Source: Candidatus Poribacteria bacterium (GTDB lineage: Bacteria > Poribacteria > WGA-4E > WGA-3G). From it: a stretch of 64,000 bases of DNA. Under the pieces are notes generated by a model. It did no database searches, was not told the DNA's origin, and saw only the letters and a program-made list of their open reading frames with translations. How positions within the stretch are numbered: the stretch's first letter is position 1; every line of letters starts with the position of its first letter. Below, piece by piece: positions 10,021-20,109 of this stretch. Made by a program: the position numbers and the translations under genes. The DNA lies in assembly GCA_022821495.1 (NCBI GenBank), contig JAJEDN010000114.1, positions 47,265-111,264 on the forward strand. The letters run 5' to 3'.

Positions 10021-12447
10021 ATGCATGTAACCCTAAATTGGCTAAAAAATTATATAGACTTTGAATTTTCTCCAAACGAACTCGCCGATCGGCTAACGAT
10101 GTTAGGCGTTGAGGTTGAATCTATCAAGCAGCCCGGCGCCGAACTTGAAGGCGTGGTCGTCGGCAGTGTCACCGCTATCCGACCACATCCAAATGCAGAT
10201 AAACTCGTCCTTTGCCAAGTAGATATCGGTGAGAGCGAAGAACTCCAAATCGTCTGTGGTGCACCGAATGTCCGAGAAGGAATGCTTGCGCCAGTTGCCA
10301 GAATCGGTGCCACACTTCCTATCGGTCTGACAATCAAACGTGCCAAACTGAGAGGCGAAGCATCACACGGCATGCTCTGCTCCGAAAAAGAGTTAGGACT
10401 CTCTGAAGATGCCGCAGGTTTGATGGAATTACAGGCGGACATACCGCTCGGTACATCTTTTTCAGAGGCACTCGGATTGGACGACGTTATATTTGAACTT
10501 GAGATTACACCGAACCGTCCCGACTGCCTCAGCATGATTGGTGTCGCTCGCGAAATTCGAGCGCAGACAGGAAACGCTTTAAAGCTGCCGCGAGTTGACT
10601 TCAACGAAGCCGAAACTGATATCCAAGAGATGACTTCTGTAACCATTGAAGCACCCGGTCTCTGTCCGCGCTATGCAGCGCGCGTCATTCAAGGCGTTAG
10701 AATAGAGGCTTCGCCGGAGTGGTTACAACAGCGGCTCGAATCCGTTGGTATCGGCGTTATTAATAACATTGTCGATATTACGAACTTTGTATTAATGGAA
10801 TACGGGCAGCCGCTTCACGCTTTTGACTATCATAAACTCGCAGAAAACCGAATTGTCGTGCGCCGTGCAGCGGTCGGTGAAAACCTGACGACTCTTGATG
10901 AAATCGAGCGTGAACTCACACCTGATATGCTCGTTATTGCTGATGCCGAAAAACCGGTTGCGCTCGCTGGAATTATGGGCGGATACGATTCCGAAATCAC
11001 GGATACCACCTGTGATGTATTGCTGGAGAGTGCCTATTTTAATCCGTCGAGTGTCCGTGCGACTGCTAAAGCATTAGGGATTAGTACAGAAGCCTCTTAC
11101 AGATTCGAGCGGGGTGCCGATCCGGGTATAGTCCTCGCTGCACTCGACCGCGCCGCCCAATTCATCGCTGAATTGGCAGGCGGTACGATCTGTAAAGGCA
11201 TCGTTGATGTCTATCCCGGAGAGCAGCCCTTGACTCGGATTCAACTCCGTCCGGAACGGGTCAATTTCATACTCGGAACTGCCATTGAAGCGACAGAGAT
11301 GACACAGATTTTAAGCCATCTCGGTTTCGATGTCAAAGTAAACGGCGCGGAAAACCGTCAAGCGGACGAGGAGACCTCGTCCCTACGAGTTACTGTGCCG
11401 ACATTCAGGTCTGACATCAGCCGTGAAATTGACCTTATTGAAGAAATCGCGCGCGTCCACGGATACGATAACATTCCGACAACACTCCCCAAGGGTGATA
11501 TTCCGGTACCCGCGCCGAATCCAAGTACAGAAGTTCGCAAGCGCGTAAAGCAATTTCTTCTCGCCGCTGGAATGATGGAGGCTGTCAACTACAGTTTCTG
11601 TGATCCGAACTGCTTTGACAAGATCCGTTTCACGGCAGACAGCCCACTCCGCGAGACTTTGAAGCTGCAAAATCCGCTGAGTCCAGAGATGTCAGTCCTC
11701 CGTACGACCCTGTTACCACGTCTCCTTGAAAACGCACAACACAACCGCAACCACCAGATAGATACGATTGCCTTCTTCGAGATAGGAAACGTCTTCATTC
11801 GTAACGGAGAACAGAAAGAACCGGAACGGGTTGCAGGCATTCTGGCTGGGCAGATTGGGGAAGGTGTCTATAGTCATCCGTATCGATCCCCTGATTTCTA
11901 CGACATCAAAGGAGTTGTAGAAGGGATACTTGAAGTATGCGGCATTGTTGATTATACGCTCCAGAAAACGGACACACCAACTTTCCACCCAGGTCGTAGT
12001 GCAGAAATACTATTGCGGAATAAACAAATCGGCACATTCGGGGAGGCGCATCCAGAGGTGCTCGAAAATTACGATCTGCCGTATAAGGCGTACCTCTTTG
12101 AATTCGACATGGAGGTGTTGGTGGACGCTGCTATATTTGCGAAACGCTTTGAACCTATCCCCATCTATCCTACGATTGAGCGGGATCTTGCGATTGTCGT
12201 AGATAAAGATGTCCTATCCGATATGCCGACTGAACTTATCTACGCAACAGGTGGCGAATTAGTTAAATCCGTACGTCTCTTTGATGTCTATGAAGGCGAG
12301 CAAGTTCCAGAGGACAAAAAGAGTCTCGCCTACGCAATCACGTACCATTCTGCGACCGAGACCTTAACAGACAAAGCAGTCAACACACTCCACGATAAGG
12401 TTGTTAAGCACCTTAATCAGAAACTTGGTGCCGAACTACGGATGTAG
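10021..12447 (+). CDS. pheT: Phenylalanyl-tRNA synthetase beta subunit
   Basis: Full-length; [37 protein letters not shown]; downstream of pheS. Confidence 0.97.
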   Translation: MHVTLNWLKNYIDFEFSPNELADRLTMLGVEVESIKQPGAELEGVVVGSVTAIRPHPNADKLVLCQVDIGESEELQIVCGAPNVREGMLAPVARIGATLPIGLTIKRAKLRGEASHGMLCSEKELGLSEDAAGLMELQADIPLGTSFSEALGLDDVIFELEITPNRPDCLSMIGVAREIRAQTGNALKLPRVDFNEAETDIQEMTSVTIEAPGLCPRYAARVIQGVRIEASPEWLQQRLESVGIGVINNIVDITNFVLMEYGQPLHAFDYHKLAENRIVVRRAAVGENLTTLDEIERELTPDMLVIADAEKPVALAGIMGGYDSEITDTTCDVLLESAYFNPSSVRATAKALGISTEASYRFERGADPGIVLAALDRAAQFIAELAGGTICKGIVDVYPGEQPLTRIQLRPERVNFILGTAIEATEMTQILSHLGFDVKVNGAENRQADEETSSLRVTVPTFRSDISREIDLIEEIARVHGYDNIPTTLPKGDIPVPAPNPSTEVRKRVKQFLLAAGMMEAVNYSFCDPNCFDKIRFTADSPLRETLKLQNPLSPEMSVLRTTLLPRLLENAQHNRNHQIDTIAFFEIGNVFIRNGEQKEPERVAGILAGQIGEGVYSHPYRSPDFYDIKGVVEGILEVCGIVDYTLQKTDTPTFHPGRSAEILLRNKQIGTFGEAHPEVLENYDLPYKAYLFEFDMEVLVDAAIFAKRFEPIPIYPTIERDLAIVVDKDVLSDMPTELIYATGGELVKSVRLFDVYEGEQVPEDKKSLAYAITYHSATETLTDKAVNTLHDKVVKHLNQKLGAELRM
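11364..11387 (-). repeat. GTAG-REP-like palindrome inside pheT, in frame
   Basis: GGACGAGG-aga-CCTCGTCCctac; reverse complement gtagGGACGAGGtctCCTCGTCC. Confidence 0.65.
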
Positions 12448-12609
12448 AATGCTGCTGCGAATGTGACGTATGGACTGACGCTATAGATTCTTGATGACTG
12501 TTCATGTCCAAAGCTCCGTTGGAATTAACCGAAAACCGGGGTCCCCGCCCGTTACTGGGAAGGGGCGTGAAACGAAGTGGAACGATGCCCAGATTTAATA
12601 GTTAAAAAA

Positions 12610-13419
12610 ATGCAGGCACATCGAATAAAGAACCTATTTTCCGCCATCGCTCGTTATTACGACTTTCTCAACTCGCTCTTAAGTCTCAAGCGTGATAAGA
12701 TGTGGCGACGGGAAACGGTCAAAGCAAGCGATGTTGAACCGACGAGCAAGGTGCTGGATGTCTGTACCGGTACGGGTGAACTTGCCCTTGCGTACGCAGA
12801 CAAAATTGCGGCGGACGGTTTTGTTATCGGATCAGACTTCTGCTTCGAGATGCTTGTTATCGGAAATCGGAAGGTCAAGGCTGGAAGAGGAGAACAAAAA
12901 AGAGGAAGGCTGGAAAAGGGGAAGGATGGGGACTCCAACCTTCCAACCTTCCAACCTTCCAATCCAACGCCTTCCCCCCATCCACCCCGTCCTTCCATCG
13001 CCCGTTTCCTCGCAGCCGATACGCTCACCCTTCCGTTTTTAGACAATACCTTTGATGTGGTCTCCGTCGGTTTCGGTATTCGGAACGTTTCAGATTTAGA
13101 AATGGGAATACGTGAGATGGCACGCGTCGCTGCGCCGGGTGGCAGGGTCGCTATTTTGGAATTTACGCAACCGGTAAATCCAGTGTTTAGAAGCCTCTAC
13201 TACTTCTATTTCACCAAAATTTTGCCTTTCGTTGGAAACCTCATCTCTGGCAGCAAAGATGACGCTTACGGGTATCTCCCGCGTTCTGTTATGAAATTCC
13301 CGAATTGCGACGCTTTGAAAGCGGTTATGGAGGAGTGCGGGTTGACGGACGTGCGTTTTTACCGAAAAACATTCGGCATCGTCGCAATTCACGTTGGAAA
13401 GAAACCGATAATCGGCTAA
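12610..13419 (+). CDS. ubiE: UbiE/MenG-type methyltransferase with an extra low-complexity segment
   Basis: VLDVCTGTGELALAYADK, VSVGFGIRNVSDLEMGIREMARVAAPGGR. ORF called from GTG 12577; ATG 12610 is likelier. Confidence 0.88.
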   Translation: MQAHRIKNLFSAIARYYDFLNSLLSLKRDKMWRRETVKASDVEPTSKVLDVCTGTGELALAYADKIAADGFVIGSDFCFEMLVIGNRKVKAGRGEQKRGRLEKGKDGDSNLPTFQPSNPTPSPHPPRPSIARFLAADTLTLPFLDNTFDVVSVGFGIRNVSDLEMGIREMARVAAPGGRVAILEFTQPVNPVFRSLYYFYFTKILPFVGNLISGSKDDAYGYLPRSVMKFPNCDALKAVMEECGLTDVRFYRKTFGIVAIHVGKKPIIG

Positions 13420-13421
13420 TG

Positions 13422-14363
13422 CTAATCTTCAGCCAAACGCTCCACATGTGCCACGACAGACTCGGACACCCCTTTCAAGTCATACCCACCTTCCAATGCC
13501 GAGACAACACGTCCTGATGCGGTTTCCTCGGCAAACGCAAGCATCAGGTCCGTGAGTGCAGCAAACCCGTCTGCTGTGAGTTCGGTTCCAGAAAGCGGGT
13601 CGAGGTAGTGCGCGTCAAAACCTGCTGAAATTAGTAGAAATTCTGGCGAGAAGTCTCGGAGTGCAGGGACGAGCACATCCGTAAAGACTTTGATGTATTC
13701 GTCATCTCCGCTCCCAGCAGGCATCGGGACGTTTAAGGTCGTGCCATGTGCTTTGCCGGTACCGCGCTCGCGACTTGAACCTGTACCGGGGTAAAGTGGC
13801 GATTGATGGATAGAAAAAAAGAAAACAGATGCATCCTGATAAAAAATGTCTTGTGTGCCGTTACCGTGATGGACATCCCAATCTACAATTGCGACTTTCC
13901 CTACACCGTGTTCCCGTTGGAGATAGCGCGCCGTAATAGCGATGTTGTTAAATAGGCAGAACCCCATGCTCTGGCCCGGTGTAGCGTGGTGCCCTGGCGG
14001 ACGTACCATCGCAAAAGCGTTTCGGACTTCGCCTGTTACGACTGCATCTGCCGCACGCAGCACACCACCCGTTGAAAGCAACGCGATATCAAACGACTCA
14101 AATCCGACGACTGTATCATAAGTGAGTGGAATCTCTTTTTCACAATGTTGTCGGATATGTTCAGGATAAGCAGGGTTATGCCCGTAACAGAGTTGTTCAA
14201 TACTCGCTGATGTTGGTTCAATCTGATGCAATTGATCCCATACATCGCTCTGTTGGAGTGCTGCTAAACTCGCACGCAGCCGATCCGGTCGTTCAGGGTG
14301 TCCCGGACCGGTATTGTGGTTAAGGTAGTCTGGATGATAGGCGAAACCTGTTTTTTGTCTCAT
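13422..14363 (-). CDS. Histone deacetylase family protein
   Basis: HPERPDRLRASLAAL, VRPPGHHATPGQSMGFCLFNNIAITARYLQ, VDWDVHHGNGTQDIFY. Start moved from 14435 to MRQKTGFAYHPDY. Confidence 0.93.
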   Translation of the reverse strand: MRQKTGFAYHPDYLNHNTGPGHPERPDRLRASLAALQQSDVWDQLHQIEPTSASIEQLCYGHNPAYPEHIRQHCEKEIPLTYDTVVGFESFDIALLSTGGVLRAADAVVTGEVRNAFAMVRPPGHHATPGQSMGFCLFNNIAITARYLQREHGVGKVAIVDWDVHHGNGTQDIFYQDASVFFFSIHQSPLYPGTGSSRERGTGKAHGTTLNVPMPAGSGDDEYIKVFTDVLVPALRDFSPEFLLISAGFDAHYLDPLSGTELTADGFAALTDLMLAFAEETASGRVVSALEGGYDLKGVSESVVAHVERLAED

Positions 14364-14522
14364 GTCCGTTTCTGTGCCCTCGTAAAAAATTGACTGTGTC
14401 GTTTCAATATGTGATAGGATATATTTGCTCGTCACTTAACGTTTGTATTAACGCTTCTTCTCTTGTAACTCGTTTGTCACTATAACATAAAACAAGAATA
14501 AAACAACTCAAAAGTACCGCGG

Positions 14523-16043
14523 ATGAAAACAAATACCTCTCACTTAATAGACGGTAATATTGGACAGGTCTTTACGCCGTTAAAATGGGCAAAATGGCTC
14601 ATCAATAACTGGAACATCTTTGAGGCATGGCTTGATGGTGCGTGTATCTGCGACCCGACTGCAGGACAGGGTGCGTTTCCGCTTGCAATGCTCCACATCG
14701 CAAGGCAAAAAGGGGTCCCTATTACCCCTGAACGCCTGTCACGGCTAACGCTTATTGAGATAGTCCCTTCGCATCTTGAAAGGTTCAGAGAGAACGTCAA
14801 GCGCGAGTTTGGCGTTGATTTTCCCGCCACTCAAACTTTCCGCCAAGATGTTATCACCGAGGCACACGACAGAAAATACGATATTCTCGTCGGGAATCCG
14901 CCGTGGACTAATTTCGGAGAGTTACCAAGCGCGTATAAAGCGCGTATAAAGCCTTTTTTTATTCAAGAAGAACTCGTGCCAGATAGACAGAAAACGCTTT
15001 TGGGTTCTTCCCGGACAGATATAGCAGCACTGGTGCTGAAGGTCGCTTTGGGGAGATTGCTTAAGAAGAAAGGTATAGGATACTTTTATCTCCCAACATC
15101 GCTCTTTTTTGGTGAAGGTGCGCATAACGGATTTAGGAATTATAGTGCCAGAGGATCGCAAAATGGCACTGACGCTCGTAGGAATTTTGCTGTAGATACC
15201 GTCTATGAATTCACATCAACAAAAGTATTTGACGGCGTTGGGACATCATATTGTTGTGCGAAGTTTCGGGCAGACACGCGACAGGATTTCCCAGTCTCGT
15301 ATTTCAAGGAATTAGACGGCGAATGGGTCGCGCACAAAGCACTACCGCTCAAAAACTCGACAGATCCGTGGCGGGTCGTGCGAAATCTTGATGAACTTAA
15401 TACAAAAACGACCTTTGAAATCAGACTGGCAGCAGAACAAAAACCACGTCAAGGCGTGAATACATGTGGTGCAAATAGCATCTTCATCTTTGACAACAAA
15501 CCGCCGGATCTCCCTGAACAGTTCCTATACCCGCTTGTAACAAAAGAGATATGGCGACAACAGACACGACAACCTTACAAATGGATCCTACTGCCGTATC
15601 ATCAGCAGACAGGAAAACCCCTCACTTGGGAAGAAATTGGACAGTGGCATCCGCTAAAAAAATATCTTCAAAACGCGCAAGATGCTCTAAAAACAAGGAA
15701 GGGGACGCTTCTCAAATCCGTTATGAATAGAGGTAATTGGTGGGCACTCCTCGGTGTGGGTACTTATGCGTTCGCACCGTTCAAAGTGATCTGGCAAGCA
15801 TACGGGAAAAGTGATTTCACACCGGTAGTCCTGAGCAGTGTAGATGGACAGATGTGGCAAGGGAATCAGGCAATGCACGCATTTATTCCGTGTTGGACTG
15901 AGGATGACGCACAACGGATTAAGACCGCACTTGAGCATCCGGAGATTCCGACACTGTTACGGCAACTCAACGGTGCGGGCAAGTGCAATTGGGCACAACC
16001 GGGTAAAATTAAGAAAATACTGGAATCCGATCAAGAGGCTTGA
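14523..16043 (+). CDS. N6-adenine-type DNA methyltransferase, apparently solitary
   Basis: IGQVFTPLKWAKWLI, CDPTAGQGAFPLAML, NPPW motif in ILVGNPPWTNF. Confidence 0.82.
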   Translation: MKTNTSHLIDGNIGQVFTPLKWAKWLINNWNIFEAWLDGACICDPTAGQGAFPLAMLHIARQKGVPITPERLSRLTLIEIVPSHLERFRENVKREFGVDFPATQTFRQDVITEAHDRKYDILVGNPPWTNFGELPSAYKARIKPFFIQEELVPDRQKTLLGSSRTDIAALVLKVALGRLLKKKGIGYFYLPTSLFFGEGAHNGFRNYSARGSQNGTDARRNFAVDTVYEFTSTKVFDGVGTSYCCAKFRADTRQDFPVSYFKELDGEWVAHKALPLKNSTDPWRVVRNLDELNTKTTFEIRLAAEQKPRQGVNTCGANSIFIFDNKPPDLPEQFLYPLVTKEIWRQQTRQPYKWILLPYHQQTGKPLTWEEIGQWHPLKKYLQNAQDALKTRKGTLLKSVMNRGNWWALLGVGTYAFAPFKVIWQAYGKSDFTPVVLSSVDGQMWQGNQAMHAFIPCWTEDDAQRIKTALEHPEIPTLLRQLNGAGKCNWAQPGKIKKILESDQEA

Positions 16044-16136
16044 GATATTGTGCGGGGCTCACATCGAACGTGTCCCCGCACATTAAAAAGCGGATTTACT
16101 TCACTGGCGCGATTATCGAGCAGCTTTCACTCTTCC

Positions 16137-16886
16137 TCATGTTGTTGCCAGTTTACCTTCCGGTTCAACGGCGAAAGCATCTTCCCAACCGTTCAGAAGC
16201 TGCTGAATCTCATCCGCTTCAAGGGCGCGGCTAAGAATGACGATCTCGTCAATACCACCGGTAAAAGACTCCGGTCCGAATTTGAGTTGTAATTGTTCGC
16301 CTGCAGCGACCTTGCCGTTCCATTCCGGTTTCCAATCCGCCTTGGCATCCGACAACGCGCCTTTTTTACTTTCGGGTTCACCATCAACGTACATCTCAAC
16401 ATTTAGACCATCGTACGTCCCGGCAACATGGTACCATTTTCCCTGTTCCAATTCTGTTTTACCATAAAATCCAGGCGTGATACCAGCATCCGTCCAAACT
16501 CTGAATGAGAAACCATCAGGAATGGGTTCGCCGGCGGACTGGTCTTCCAGCAGATAGGCACCATTTTTCCTGACACCGGTATCTGAATCAGCATCTACTC
16601 GGAACCATGCAGCTACGGTCAATTCCTTGCTAACGCTTTGGAGGCTTTTGGAATCTTGGACATCAATGCTACCGGCGCCACCTGCAACGATAGCTTTCCC
16701 AAATTTACCGTTTTCAAATTTAAAATTGCCGGCAATCTTGCCATCATTGCCGTTGCCTGATGCATCTTTAACGTCGCCTTCAAAGAGCCACACACCAACA
16801 ATTGCTTCATCATTCTCTTCGAGTGACCAAGATGAAATAACACAAAGACATAGGAGCAGTGCAATACTTGTAATCAGAAATTTCAT
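16137..16886 (-). CDS. Exported LamG/concanavalin-like domain protein
   Basis: Signal peptide MKFLITSIALLLCLCVISS; GVWLFEGDVKDASGNGNDGKIAG and WYHVAGTYDGLNVEMYVDGE. Confidence 0.85.
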   Translation of the reverse strand: MKFLITSIALLLCLCVISSWSLEENDEAIVGVWLFEGDVKDASGNGNDGKIAGNFKFENGKFGKAIVAGGAGSIDVQDSKSLQSVSKELTVAAWFRVDADSDTGVRKNGAYLLEDQSAGEPIPDGFSFRVWTDAGITPGFYGKTELEQGKWYHVAGTYDGLNVEMYVDGEPESKKGALSDAKADWKPEWNGKVAAGEQLQLKFGPESFTGGIDEIVILSRALEADEIQQLLNGWEDAFAVEPEGKLATT

Positions 16887-17184
16887 TTTAATTCCTCCAT
16901 GAGGTAAATACCTAAAACCACTTAGGCACAATAACAGTTTTAAGACATCGGGATAACAGGCTCTTCTGTGTAGCCTTCATTTGACATATTATATCATATC
17001 CTTTTTCCTGTTTGTCAAAAACATTCCCTATGTGGAATACAGCGTTCAATTGTTGAATTTCTTGTGTATTTAATATTGTGTGGGTTAGTAATCAAATTTT
17101 CCTTGTAGATTCGGGCGAGGTATGCTAAACTTTAAAACATCTTTAGAGCGTACATTATGAGGTCAAGTAAAAGAGGACAATCAG

Positions 17185-18483
17185 ATGGTTCAACACAACA
17201 CACCGCGCGCATTTCATGTGATGACAAAGCCGATCGGGCCGATATGTAACCTGGATTGCGAGTATTGCTTCTATCTCGATAAAGAGGAACTCTACCCCGA
17301 AACACGATCCTTTCGGATGGATGACGAAGTTTTAGAGAATTACGTTAAACAGTATATCGAAGCGCAGGAAGTTAATGAGGTTACATTCGCATGGCAGGGC
17401 GGCGAACCGACATTGATGGGTGTCGATTTCTTCCGACAAGCGATCCGATACCAGCAGAAATATCGCCGTCCGGGTATGCAGATCCAGAACTCGTTTCAGA
17501 CGAATGCCACACTGCTTGACGATGAATGGGGCGAATTTTTCAAGCGGAACAAATTTTTGATCGGGGTGAGCATTGACGGACCACCGGAAATTCACGATAA
17601 ATACCGCTACGACAAGCGCGGTCGTCCATCGTCTGAACAGGTAATCCGAGGGTTGCGCATCTTACAAAAACACAAGGTTGACTATAACATACTGTGTGTT
17701 GTTAATAAACACAACGCTGAGTATCCAAAGGAAATCTATAACTATTTCAAAGAACTCGGCGCGGAGTTTATGCAGTTTATCCCCGCGGTTGAGCATTTCG
17801 GAGGGAAGAATGTGTCACCACGCTCCGTCACGGCACGGCAGTATGGCAAATTCTTATCCGAGATTTTCGATGAGTGGGTAGTGAACGACATCGGCAGAAT
17901 TTTTGTACAGATTTTCGACGTTGCGCTTGAGGCGTGGTTGGGCTATAATCCGAGCCTCTGCGTCTTCAATGAGACCTGCGGTGACGCACTCGCAATTGAA
18001 CATAACGGCGACCTCTACTCCTGCGACCATTACGTTACGCCTGACTACCACGTCGGCAACATAGCAGAAAACACGATTCAAGAGATGGTAGATTCAACGT
18101 TCCAACGCAAATTCGGCACCGATAAGCGGGACACGCTCCCCGAATACTGCCGGAGCTGCGAAGTGAAGTTTGTTTGCAATGGCGGGTGTCCAAAGAACCG
18201 TTTCATCAAAACACCTACGGGTGAAGACGGGTTGAACTACCTCTGTGCGGGTTATAAACATTTTTTTAACCATATTGACGAACCGATGAAAATGATGGCT
18301 GCAGCACTGCAAGCAGGACGACCTGCGAACAGCATCATGCCTGTTATTCGCCAACGTCAGCAGGAAAAAGCACAAGCTAACGCGCCAATAGTCTCCCAAA
18401 CGTCACAGAAAGTCGGTCGGAACTCGCCGTGCCCATGTGGTAGCGGTCGGAAGTATAAACAGTGTTGCCTGAACAAGAAATGA
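17185..18483 (+). CDS. Radical SAM/SPASM anaerobic sulfatase-maturating-enzyme-like protein with C-terminal SEC-C motif
   Basis: CNLDCEYCFYLDKEELYP, Cys-rich SPASM region, C-terminus GRNSPCPCGSGRKYKQCC. Confidence 0.93.
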   Translation: MVQHNTPRAFHVMTKPIGPICNLDCEYCFYLDKEELYPETRSFRMDDEVLENYVKQYIEAQEVNEVTFAWQGGEPTLMGVDFFRQAIRYQQKYRRPGMQIQNSFQTNATLLDDEWGEFFKRNKFLIGVSIDGPPEIHDKYRYDKRGRPSSEQVIRGLRILQKHKVDYNILCVVNKHNAEYPKEIYNYFKELGAEFMQFIPAVEHFGGKNVSPRSVTARQYGKFLSEIFDEWVVNDIGRIFVQIFDVALEAWLGYNPSLCVFNETCGDALAIEHNGDLYSCDHYVTPDYHVGNIAENTIQEMVDSTFQRKFGTDKRDTLPEYCRSCEVKFVCNGGCPKNRFIKTPTGEDGLNYLCAGYKHFFNHIDEPMKMMAAALQAGRPANSIMPVIRQRQQEKAQANAPIVSQTSQKVGRNSPCPCGSGRKYKQCCLNKK

Positions 18484-18513
18484 TCCAGTTTCCTTCGTTA
18501 GAGAGGCAAGACT

Positions 18514-19101
18514 TTGTCAAAAAATGCGATGATTATTGCCGGTCCAAATGGGTCGGGCAAAACAACCTTCGTTTCTGAGTATCTTCGTGGTTCAGAAGGT
18601 CTTGAATATATCGGTGCCGATGCCATCGCCGAAAGATTGGTCTCAAGACCGGAGGAAATGGATAGCGTTAAAATTCAGGCAGGACGACTTTTTATAAAGG
18701 AGATCCATGAACTCATTGAAGCAGGGACAGATTTTATTGTAGAGGTGACGCTTTCAGGAAAAGGGTTTGCAAGAACCATTTCTCAATTAAAACGTGCCGG
18801 CTATACGGTCACCATCGTCTTTATCTTTCTCAAGTCTCCTGAGACAAGCGTTGCTCGTGTGCGAAATCGTGTGCAAGCAGGTGGACACCATGTCCCAACC
18901 GAGGATGTTATCCGTCGCTTTTATCGGAGCAAACATAACTTTTGGTATACTTATAGAAATATGGTAGATCGGTGGAGTCTGTTCTACAACTCTGTGGAAC
19001 ACTTTCAGGAAGTTGCTTCTGGCGAAGGGAACGAAGTTAAGGTGATTAATGAAGTTTTCTTTGAACTGTTTATGCAAGATATTCGTAATGGAGGTGCATA
19101 A
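18514..19101 (+). CDS. Zeta-toxin-like P-loop kinase
   Basis: MIIAGPNGSGKTTFVSEYL, DFIVEVTLSGKGFARTI; TTG start. Confidence 0.78.
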   Translation: MSKNAMIIAGPNGSGKTTFVSEYLRGSEGLEYIGADAIAERLVSRPEEMDSVKIQAGRLFIKEIHELIEAGTDFIVEVTLSGKGFARTISQLKRAGYTVTIVFIFLKSPETSVARVRNRVQAGGHHVPTEDVIRRFYRSKHNFWYTYRNMVDRWSLFYNSVEHFQEVASGEGNEVKVINEVFFELFMQDIRNGGA

Positions 19102-19328
19102 TGCGTAACGACAAATTAAGCCTTGAAACCCACGAGTGGGCACGTGAGATGCTACGAATCGGCAATCGCGCTGTCAAAAGGGCGCAAGAGGAAAATCGTA
19201 AAAAAGGGATTCCCAATGTGTATGACTTCAACGGACATCTCTACTACGAACTCCCCAATGGGGAACTAACGAAGGAAGACCCGTATCCGTTATCGGAAAA
19301 GACGGATTCAAAAGAGGAAAAATGCTAA
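19101..19328 (+). CDS. Small protein coupled to the zeta-like gene (candidate antitoxin)
   Basis: 75 aa; start codon overlaps the upstream stop (TAATG). Confidence 0.6.
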   Translation: MRNDKLSLETHEWAREMLRIGNRAVKRAQEENRKKGIPNVYDFNGHLYYELPNGELTKEDPYPLSEKTDSKEEKC

Positions 19329-20095
19329 CTGTCTGTTACGATCCGTACGCCGGTACCTTAGGCAAGTTTACACGTGCCGAGATCTTTAATCTTGTCGCTG
19401 AGGCAGGCTACGAAGGTATCAATATCCCTGTCCATTCCGGTTTTCTCGGTGAACTCTCCACTGCGGAAATAGACGATGCCGTGAGTCTCGCTGAGAAACA
19501 TGAACTTGTCGCACCGACGATCGGTTTCGGCAACCATATTTTAACGACACCCGCCCGAAAAGCTGAAGCGTTGCAACACTTTGAAATCGTGCTTAAAGTG
19601 GCTTGCCGATTCAACGCTGATGTTATAGGTGTATGGGTGAACCCATCAGAAGGTGTATCGCGAGAAGCGTCTCTTGACGCGCTTGCCGATAACCTGTCCC
19701 AGATGACAGACGCTTGCGGTGAAAACGGAATGAAAATCGCGCTTGAGTTTGAGAAGGGATGTCCGCTCGATAACTATCGCGAAGGTGTCGCATTTATTGA
19801 GGATACAGGACTGCCTGTCTATCTGACCTGCGATACGTATCATCTTTTCAACGATGGTGCGGAACCACACGCAGCGGCACACGCTATGAAAGCGTGCCTC
19901 GGTGATGTACATGTATCAGGGAGTAACCGCGGTGAACCCGGTGGCGGCGTTTTCGATTTTGAGACGTTCGCGCAAGGCTTGAAAGAGGTCGGTTTTGCTG
20001 GTCCGTTGGTTGTGCAATATAAGATGGAAGATGTAGCGAGCATCGCACGCAGCTGCGAATTTACTAAGAAATTCCGAGCAATGATACAGGCATAG
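19322..20095 (+). CDS. Sugar phosphate isomerase/epimerase (AP endonuclease 2-like TIM barrel)
   Basis: Overall pattern with VIGVWVNPSEG, VYLTCDTYHLF, GDVHVSGSNRGEPGGGVFDFE. Confidence 0.8.
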   Translation: MLTVCYDPYAGTLGKFTRAEIFNLVAEAGYEGINIPVHSGFLGELSTAEIDDAVSLAEKHELVAPTIGFGNHILTTPARKAEALQHFEIVLKVACRFNADVIGVWVNPSEGVSREASLDALADNLSQMTDACGENGMKIALEFEKGCPLDNYREGVAFIEDTGLPVYLTCDTYHLFNDGAEPHAAAHAMKACLGDVHVSGSNRGEPGGGVFDFETFAQGLKEVGFAGPLVVQYKMEDVASIARSCEFTKKFRAMIQA

Positions 20096-20109
20096 AGAGG
20101 AGATTTCAA

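Noticed and set aside
10050-10646. 198-aa antisense ORF in pheT
   Set aside because: Low-complexity Ser-rich translation opposite a well-supported gene.
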